Assembly (NCBI GenBank): GCA_905221605.1
Contig: CAJNDS010002331.1
Coordinates: 1-64,000 of the forward strand
Length of the DNA stretch: 64,000 nt
Origin: Symbiodinium natans
Lineage: Eukaryota; Sar; Dinophyceae; Suessiales; Symbiodiniaceae
Reading direction: 5' to 3'
Part shown: positions 24,101 to 33,845 of the stretch, piece by piece
How the letters are laid out: every line of letters begins with the position of its first letter
Position numbering within the stretch: the stretch's first letter is position 1
Program-made: the position numbers and the translations under genes
Notes under the pieces: model-generated
The model's database searches: none
What the model was told of the DNA's origin: nothing
Seen by the model: the letters and a program-made list of their open reading frames with translations, nothing else

Positions 24101-27100
24101 TGAATTTCCACCCCAAAGGCCCCGCATAGTCCTAAATTCTAAGCCCTATGTGAGCGGCTGACAGAACCCTGAGTTGATTGAGCGTTGTGCAACGAAAAGC
24201 GGTTTAGGGTTTAGGGTTTAGGGTTTAGGGTTTAGGGTTTAGGGTTTAGGGTTTAGGGTTTAGGGTTTAGGGTTTAGGGTTTAGGGTTTAGGGTTTTCTT
24301 TTTCTTTCTTTCGACGCAGCGAAGATCCATCTTTGCAAAGCATCAGCTGGTGTGATTTGTCTAGCGACAGACTAAGTGGACAAGCAGGCTTTCCCGCTCG
24401 GTACATCGAGTGTACGCATATTGCTCCAAGCTCCCCACAACTCTACATGATGTCACCACGAATGGCCGGCACATCAGGAGACTGTACAGAAGAAACCCCA
24501 TGTACATCAGAAGATGTCATCCCCTTTCACTCAGCTGGTCTATACAGAAGAACATAGACATCACTCAGGTTTTCATTACGGAAGTCGGTATGAAAACTGG
24601 GCTCAACATTGTCATCACACAACCAGTATCCATCAGGATCTTTCTGTAGGAGACAACACGTATAATGTCCTCGTGTGGTCGAAGCACCGTGATGAAGCAC
24701 AACAGCTTGCAGTTTGTACAGGGCGTATGTTCGCTGCAGAGTACCAGTGCGATGGAACACGGGAACATTCAGATCATCAGAAAGATGATCCACACTGGCT
24801 CGATGCTTCACCATTCGCCCAGAAGGTGTCCTCGCAAAACGATTAATCTGGATAAGAATGCAAGGTGGTGCAACACAGAAAGCTCGGATGTTTGCACCAT
24901 CTTCCTCCCAAGCTTTCATCAATAGATGCGCAGAGATCCGCTTGACCTTATTGTTCGCGAAGTCTAGCATCACATGATTCCCCACATCGGTTGAGTGCAC
25001 CACACTGTCCACCGATTCTCGGGCTTCCCACTGTCCAAGAAGATATGTGGTAGCGGACTGAGCAAGAAAACATGTTGCAAATTCAACAATATCATGTTGT
25101 ATGTTTGGTCGGGACCATTGAGTTCTCAAGAACTGTAGAGCTTTGTGATTCCATACATGAAAAGCAGAATGAGATGCACACGTGAACAGTCGACTAGTAA
25201 ACTGCAAGGCCTGTGTCATGGGCAATCCCACGGCAGTCCAAGTCGATGTCCAGGCCCAGGACCTGCGCCAAGCATTGAGGTAGCAGTGGTTGCTTTTGTT
25301 AAGAAAAATCGCCTTCAGAATGCATTCACGAGCTGCTGTAGATCGCCAAGAAGTTTGGCTCAGCTCAAGGACTCTCTCTTGTAGTTGACGCCTATGAGCT
25401 GCAGTGCCGAGCATCCCTGGATCTCCATCAAAGCCGTCCAGATGGCCTGTCCATCTGCATCCCGAATCGAGATGTCTTGGAGAAACAGAACCACTCCAGA
25501 CTGACATGTCTCCAGCTTCCTTGTGGCACAAAAGCGACGTAGCGCACGTCCTTCCATCACTCGGTTGCACACATGACGAAGGGACGTCACTAGGGTCTGC
25601 TGTAGCACAGGCTGCTTGCTTTTGTCGACGACAAGAGCTCGTGTGTCCTTGCACCATGTCTGAAACACCCATTTGCCGTCCGGGAGAAGCCACCCTTTGC
25701 TCTGGCATTGGTCCTGAAACTCCTTGTTGGAGCTTACCAGCAGGTGGGTGTCGTCTGCGTATTGGGTAAGATGTTTCTGACACCATTCTGCGCCTAACTT
25801 TTGGTCTACTTTTTTGCAGAACAAAATCATGTATGCGAGAAAAAGTGTAGGCGAAGCACGACAACCCTGTTTGACACCACGAGACACTGGGAACTCGCAG
25901 GCACGTTTGCCATGATGAATGGTGTATGTGGAAGCCTGAAGCCAGGTCATAAGGATAGCACGGTGATCGGAAGGAACTTCGGCATCATGCAAAGCATCTG
26001 CAACGTAGTCCCAAGGGACCCGGTCAAAGGCAGAACTAAGATATAGGCAAACTTGCAAACCTCCTATCAGGTCAGGCAGTGCCTGGGCTTGGAAGCGATG
26101 GTGCACATTGTTTGTCGCCAAGGCACACTCGGACCTGATGAAGGAGCAATGCTGGTAGACTCTCTGCAAAGCATGCTTCGTCGATCTGTTCGGTAGATAT
26201 GCAAAGACTGGGTACGGTGCAGCATATCGATGCACAGCGGGTTTGACCTCATCCACCAACATATGCATTACTGCTTTAGCAATAGGGCACTGCAATCCGA
26301 TAGGACGCCAGTCCTTAACTTCATTGGTGAGCTTGCCAGCTTTTGGCAGGAAAATGAGTTCTGCATTGGCCCAGGAATGTTAATACGTGAAGTCGTCCAC
26401 ATACTCTCAATGATGCGCGCCAAGGTTGGAGCAACCAAGTCTGCACATACGCGAAAGGCAGCACCGGGTGCTGCAGTGGGCATAACGGCTTTTCTCAGGG
26501 GAATGAGGTCAAGGTATGAGCTTAATTTAGACACATCAACCCGAAAAGGCTTTGACAAGGTGTGTACAGGCAATGGAACTGTGCTGTTACTATTGTACAA
26601 ATCTCTGTAGTAATTGCCCAAAGCTGTGAGCTCCTCATCCATACTCAGTACCATGCCTTTAGGTTGAATCTGAAATTTTCGTGGTTTGGTTCTTGGTGCA
26701 AGGCGTCTAACAATCCTGAACATACCCCAGGTGGCGTTGCGACAGGCCGCAAGTTCAGCTTCCTGTAGGACATCCCGTAGTTTTTGTTTTCTCAAGCCAG
26801 AACAACGGGCTCTGTAGGCTTTATGCAAGATGTGGAACTTGGCCCAACACCGCCACGACTCGAAGAAACCTTTTAAGGATTTTTTGTGCTGTCGCATCTT
26901 TCGAAACAATGCCCACATGTATTTGGCACGACCCGTCTGCAATTCATCTTGCCATGGTGCAGGCTGACACTTAAGGGCAGTTGGGAAAGCTCTAGTTGCT
27001 TGTACTTTTAATTCATCCGAAAGAGAGTACAAAGCCTTCTCAGGATCCAAATCAGACACTGCATAATGATTCGCCCAATTGGTCGCAACTTCTCGCAGAC

Positions 27101-30100
27101 AATCGGTCTGGTCATGTTTCTTATGTTGGACCGATAGAGCCAATGCATTTACATCACATCGCGATGGTGCATTATATCGAAGCGCTTTCCAGCGAAAAGG
27201 AAGACTGGCGTGTATAGGGAAATGAAAAGCTGCATCTGATGAGACATGTCTGCCTACGGGGAACTTATGAATTGCAGCAGCTTGTTTAGCCTGTGCATCG
27301 ACTTGATGAACCCGCATAAAGACATAGTCTATCTGGGATTGTTTGTCAGATCCAAACTGAAAAGTGAATCCAGGTGCACAGCCCCATGTATTGAGTGCAC
27401 ATCGATTATGGGCCTGGATGAGAGTTTGAAGCTGTGTCACGTCGGTGGCCTGGGTCGGGTTCTTCGGCACACCCGACCCAACATAACACGCATCTGGACG
27501 AAGTGTGACATTAAAGTCTCCTGCAAGAACAACCCCCTGACGTGCTGGTATATCGTGTAGAGCCTGAGAAAGTGCGTGCCACAGCTCTTGTCTAGCCGGC
27601 AGGCATGAGGGCTCCCGACACCATACTTTCTGATGCATAGCCAGCACGTTTGAGGCAACGATCAGTTTTGCCTTTGATCGGGAACGATACACGAAGCAAT
27701 CGACCCGGCTGGATCGCAAGGAAACGCAGTGAGAGACTAGATGCAATCGATTGGGACACTGCAACAAGAATACCTCCACTATTGGTCTTGGCCTGGGACT
27801 TGGGAATGGCCGAGTGCACATAATGATAGGAAGCATCGGACCAAGTAAAGTCCTCGCTCCACTTGGTTTCAATCAGTATGGCAACGTGTATGGAAGCACA
27901 ATGTAGCCACTGAATCCATTGATCCAGCACCATGTTCGCACCTCCACAATTCCAGCTAAGGACCTGCAAGCGGGAAGTATTTGTTCGAGACACTTTGGGC
28001 TTATTCTGACAAGGTTTGATGATCGGTGCAGCCTAAGCTTTGAGTTGAGAGTATGTGAAGAGCTGGCCTCGGTATAAGGTGCTGCCATGTACATGAGCAC
28101 GATGACATGCTCGATTAAAGGCCCTTTTTTGTGGTCTGGTGTATGCAGACCCAGGAATGGTGGTGTCAGTTCTAACCCCCTGTACAACATTTAGAACGTT
28201 AAGACCCACCAAAACTCTGAGGAGCTTCGAACCAGGCAGTTTAGGCAAAGAACATGACTTCTTGAGGCTCGAGAACAGGCACCCCCAATGCATCCTATTG
28301 AAGTGTGATGTGAGATCAGCAATCCCTCTGGATCCATGATCCCGGTGAAAGTGTCGAAAGACAAAGGCACAAGGCACACGACAACGCCAACGTCTCCAAC
28401 GAAGCACTCGCACATCATACAGCGCAATGGAAAAGCGCATTTTGCAGGAGGCATTGGCATGGTGCATTGAGCAGTACACTGCTCTGCAATTCGAAGGTAC
28501 AAGGTTGCGCTCACTTGCCCAGTGAGAGAACAGGGTCACATTCGATCGGAATTCTGGATGCCTTGCAGAGAGTGGATAGGCACAGCTGAGTGGTAGGCTG
28601 TTGGAGCTCCAGGGCTCAATAGCCTTCTGATTGCTAGGTCGCTTTGCAATGCATGGATCAAGATGCACACAGCGTCTCGCTCCATCGGTGGGCCCAGCTC
28701 CCACCGAAACCCTCACACCGACTATGCCCTTAACAAAACCAAAGGTACGAATGCTGGCATAGTCCCCGGACTTGGGACCAGGCTCGGCTCTGGATATAGA
28801 ATACAATAAGATGTGTGCGACCTGAGACTGTTTGAACTGGTATACGGGAGTGCTATGATCGTCAAAACACCGAGCACATGACTCAGTCAAGCATGTTGAG
28901 AAAAGAGGTCTGTGAAGTCTTCGTGGTCTGCTTGGCCACCACAGCCTTGGCATGTCTGCGAGCCTCTGCGCAAGGATGGGCACCTTCACCGATCTTGGGC
29001 AGCATTGTCTTGGCCATCGACCTGAAGAAAAATAGCATCGGAAGGCACATCGAAATAGCCTGGACAGAAGGAAACAACAGTCTTCAGCTCATCCTGCCAG
29101 GTCTGCATGAATGCTGCCACATGTGTATATCGATGCATGCACGAGTTGCCACCCATGCTGTTAGCTTCGCAAGAGGAGCGAGTGACACTGCACATCCCCA
29201 GAGCTCGAAACGACTGCACAACCAATGCTCGACTTCTGTGCCATAGTGACATATGAGAGGCCGCCACTGACTGCAAAGACACTGCACACACATTGGATTT
29301 TACATGAACTGCTGGAGCATGGTAGTCATTGACTACCCTTCCAGAATTGGAAAGAAGCCCTTCAGCAGTCGATGTCACCAAATGTAGTAATTTGAGGACC
29401 AAGGTTGTAATTGCAGTGAACGCGTATGATGCTTTACTACCCGCGGACATCAATTGCAGCCTGCATGCACTCACCAATGGCTGATCAGTACGGCCCACGA
29501 CTGTACATATAGATAAGGAGACCTGAAGTCGAGTATGCAAAAGCCATGTGGTATCCAATGTCAAACAAGGAACCAAGAGCACTCGCATTGCTGTTATTCT
29601 CACAAATGGACTCCGAGGCATATGGTTGGTCATCCTGTTGCCTGTCGTCTGATCAGCTGTATAGTTTGACTGCAATCGGTTGATTGGCGTATCCATTGAG
29701 GCCCATGCAATCTCGTCCAGTGCACCGAAATTTGCATATCGAAAGGGATAAATTGTGTCGCCTGCAGAGACATTCAAGTGACAGCACTGAATGCCCACAC
29801 GAACAACATGTAGTTCCCAATGCATCCTGCTTGTAAGGATCTCGCCCAATAGATGATACCAAGGTGGTTCTGTCCTGTCACGTTCATATGTCATAAGGGC
29901 AGAAGAATGCAGAAATGTATGGCACAATCCACTCCAGCGACACATGTACTTTTGCAGCCCATCAGAAGAATATCGAGCTCGCAAGGAAGAAATGAATCTA
30001 TGGTATCGTTGGACATTCTGTCGCGGCCCTCGGTACTCGTGGGCGAGCAGTATCTCCAGGCTGAAGTGTAGAAGAAGATGCACATTCTGAAGCATGCAGC

Positions 30101-33100
30101 TGCTGTGGGTCGCTCTGCTGTACCTGTTGTGTCGAGCTGGCCACTGGCTGTTGCATAGCACCCGCTGACTCAGATGCCTTGCCACCCTGGAGATCTTGCT
30201 TGGCATTCTTCTTCTTCGTCACTGTGTTCATCGTCTTCGGCTCATTGTCCACTCTAGAGGAATTCTCTGCTGCACATGAAACGTCTTCCGGTGCTCGAGT
30301 CGTTTCTCCCTGGCTGCAGTGATGTGAAGGAGCATCCGGACCTTGAGTGGTAACCCATTCATATGTTCGTGGCATTGGTCTTTGTAACCCCTCTCTCATC
30401 CATCTGGGTTGGGCCCAGAGGCAGGCAGGAATGTGTCTGGACTCTTCGGATGATCAGCAGGAGCTGCATCTGTGATGCAATCAGCTTTCTTTCTCGGCAG
30501 TGGAGATCTGTGGCATGGCGTTCGTCGAAGAAGAGGTGATCTCGATCGCATGGGAAGTCTGAGGTCCCATAGAACGTTGAGCCCCGACACTTCATCAGAA
30601 TCAAGATATACAGTGAGCAACTGATCGCACTGCATGGCACTGAACCGTTTAAGTGCAGACTCATGATACGAAACGCTCCCCGAGGTCCTCTTCATTGGCC
30701 AGCAGCAGTGGCATAATCCATTGCTGACCTGACAGAGAGCGAGTGGCACAGAGAATGTTTCAGTGACCAGAAGAGAGGACGAAACGACTTGTATCTTCCT
30801 GCAATACATGTCAGTGCCTGCGGAATCGAAAGCATAGATCACACCCAGTGTTCGCCATATCATCCTGATATAAGATCTGCTCAAGTTGCATGTATTGCAA
30901 AACACGGAAGAGAAGCGATCCACAGACATAACAAACCCACCTGTATTTCCCTCGCCAGAAGAAGAATTCGAGGAGTTACTTGAGGAAGAGGACGAGGATG
31001 CATTGCCATGATTCAAGATATCCTGTAGCATGTCTGTTGAGGTGTAGGATGGGCTCACATAATCCTCTTCGGCGATTTGATCGTCCATTGCCGGAATTGC
31101 CACATGATCGGCCGAAGACGATGCTGTTCCTACCCCAGGTGCATCCATGGTCTGTCGATTGCCATCAGCCTCGGCCAACTCCCCATCACAAGTGTAACAT
31201 GGGGAACCAGATGGCGGCAAATGTCCACCCGGGAATCTTGTCCAGATCTGCTGTCCAGGGGGCCCGCTCAGATAAGGTCCATCACGAAGGAGCACTTTGT
31301 ACCTTGCACGGGCAGTATCCCAACCCTCGGGGGCATGCAGCCCAGATGAAGATGAAGCCCCCCCCGTCGAAGGATGTGTGGCATTCTCTTCGCTAGTCTC
31401 ATCGTAGCTGCAGTCCTGTGTTGGTGAAGATTCTTCATCTTGAGCTCTTTGACGAGCTGCTCGTCGTGCAGTAGGAGTCAGTCTTGGTCTTCGCACTGGA
31501 GGCTCCACCGGCTCTGAACTCGAGCTGGTTTCGGCCAGCACTTCCTCCAGATCTGTACCATTGTTCGCCCCATGGGCAGGAGGTCCATTGTCAGGTTTCT
31601 GATCCATGCACCAGAACTCGCCCCCAAGCAAATGCAGCACACTAGCAGAAATCGCCATGAAACCATGCTTGCTCGCTTCTACGGAGGTGCGTCTTCCCTG
31701 GGCCTGTTTCTGATGACAGTCGCACCGTCGGGTGGGCCCCTATCGCTGTGCAATGAAAAGGGGTTTAGGGTTTAGGGTTTAGGGCTTAGGGTTTAGGGTT
31801 TAGGGTTTAGGGTTTAGGGTTTAGGCGTTTGCCCGCAACATCAAGACAAGAAGGGATCTACAATAGTCTTGTCCGACGCTAGTATAATCCCGACCCTGCC
31901 CTCAAGATAATCCTAAACTTTAAGCCCCCCCCCCCCCACCCCCTCCCACCAAAAACAGGCCACAGACCACAAACCCTTAAGTTAACCCTAAGCCTGCTGA
32001 TCTGCCAGGGCAGTGGCCGAGCCACCTGTGAAATGGCACATCCCAGTCCAGCACGTTCCGGTTCAGCCTGGTGGTTTCCTAAACCCTACACCCTAAACCC
32101 TAAACCCTGAACCCTAAACCCTAAACCCCAAACCCTAAATTTAGGCAAGCTTTAGGGGTTAGAGGATTCACGATTGGGGGATTTATCAAAATATGTTTTC
32201 CATGGGCTGGGCTCACAACGGAACGCACCGATAATTTGACAAGCATGGCAATAGTTCCTAGTTTGATTGCCAGGGTTTAGGGTTCTTTGGTAGCCCCGGA
32301 AACTGTACCATGCTATGAGACGGGTACCCCTTTTTGGTAGGTTCCTGTGTAAGGGAACCTTGAACCAAGACAAGGGAGAAGGGCACCACCGGGCTACCAA
32401 GGGTTGACAAGGTTGAGGGACCCTGGGTTGAAATAGAAGAAGGATTAGGCTTTCGGTCATGCACAATGACAACAACAAAACAATCACAAGGGCTCCGAGA
32501 GCCTGCCAAAAAAAACAAAAACATTCTATGTATATATATATATATATGTATACTGTATAGGGTTTAGGGTTTAGGGGTTTAGGGTTTAGGGGTGCAATAC
32601 TAGAATCTCCTTTTTCGATTTATGGGACCAAACGGCAGATGCACAAGCCGAAACTACTGCGGGTCTGATGTGCATGATCTAGACCCAAGGGGCTTCTACG
32701 GGAACCTAAACCCTAAAAAAAGGTGAATAAGGGCCTGCTCTGGGTCCTCTGGGTCCCATAGTGGCTCGAAGGAGATTAAGTGGCGGGGCCTCGGGCCCAA
32801 CTAAATATCCTTACAACCCTCAAGGTTTCGGGTTTAGGGCTCGCGGGACCACCTGGCCATCCCACATTCCAAACCCTAAACCCGGAACCCTAAACCCTAA
32901 ACCCTGAACCCTAAACCCGACTAATGGCCTGCACAAGACGCGCTGAAACAGCCAGCCGTCGCCCAGTATCCGGCGGATCCTCAAGGGCCGATGGGACTTG
33001 CGGCGTCGGGTTTAGGCAGCAAGGAAAATGGGTTTAGGGTTTAAGGTTAAGGATTTAGGGTGTAGGTTTTAGGAAAGGTGTAGGGTTAAGGTTAAGGATT

Positions 33101-33802
33101 AGGGTTTAGGGTTAGTTTAGGGTTTAGGGTACGCCTTTCAACTACCCCAGTTAGTAAGAACGACAGCATTCTCAATTGTAACCCTGGAAGGCCTAGGAGG
33201 ACAGGAGCCGTTTCCAGGGTTGGGGTTCGGGGTTTTGAGGTTTAGGGTTTGGGGTTTAGGGTTTAGGGTTTGGGGTTTAGGGGTTAATTAGGGTTTGGGG
33301 TTTGGGGTTTAGGGTTTAGGGTTTGGGGTTTAGGGTGTTGGCTCGGAATTCTCCACCAACTCCCTGGGAAGCCCCGAAAACCCGAAACCCCTAAACCCTA
33401 AACCTCGAACCCTAAACCCTAAACCCCAAAGCCTGGGTGGTAATGTTTGCTGCCTTTTTTTTCTAGGCTCAGGGTTCCAAGGTTCCGAGCTTCGGGTTTC
33501 AGAAATACGCAACCTGAGGTCGAGGGTTCACAGGATTTGGGGTTTAGGGTTTAGGGTTTAGGGTTCACAGGATAAAACCTCAAACCATATGAACTATAAA
33601 CAACTGAGGCGAATGGCCCTTGTCTACTCTGCAAGCCCTCTGTGATAGCATACCCTAGAATATACCCTAGACCCTAGACCCTAAACCCTAAACCCACAAG
33701 CACGTTCGATCTGTGCTCAGGCACCAGCGGAAGATCAGGGCATGCATCAGCACGTCTGACAGCGGTCGCGTCTCGCGGTGTTCCTCACCTGGCGGTTGGG
33801 GT

Positions 33803-33845
<43 letters not shown>

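Larger units (their letters stand above)
24295..31760 (-). mobile_element. Non-LTR retrotransposon (LINE) with C-terminal USP protease domain, decayed
   Basis: A 7.5 kb element read on the minus strand. Order 5' to 3': low-complexity ORF1, two open regions of unknown function, apurinic-type endonuclease, reverse transcriptase, and a ubiquitin-specific protease domain. The 3' end is an A-rich tail (AAAGAAAGAAAAAGAAAA) that runs into CCCTAAA repeats. Both flanks are heptamer arrays in the same orientation, so the element sits inside an array; the flanking repeat hides any target-site duplication. The array is in an intron of PSD, in the gene's own orientation. Frame changes between domains and a lost catalytic Asp show the copy is dead. 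Confidence 0.88.

Noticed and set aside
24333-26610. Plus-strand frames across the LINE
   Set aside because: Shadows of the minus-strand RT and USP coding regions; no family motifs.
32026-32067. Acyltransferase (DGAT/SOAT-like) motif
   Set aside because: Only a short partial resemblance; splice phase links the exon to PSD.
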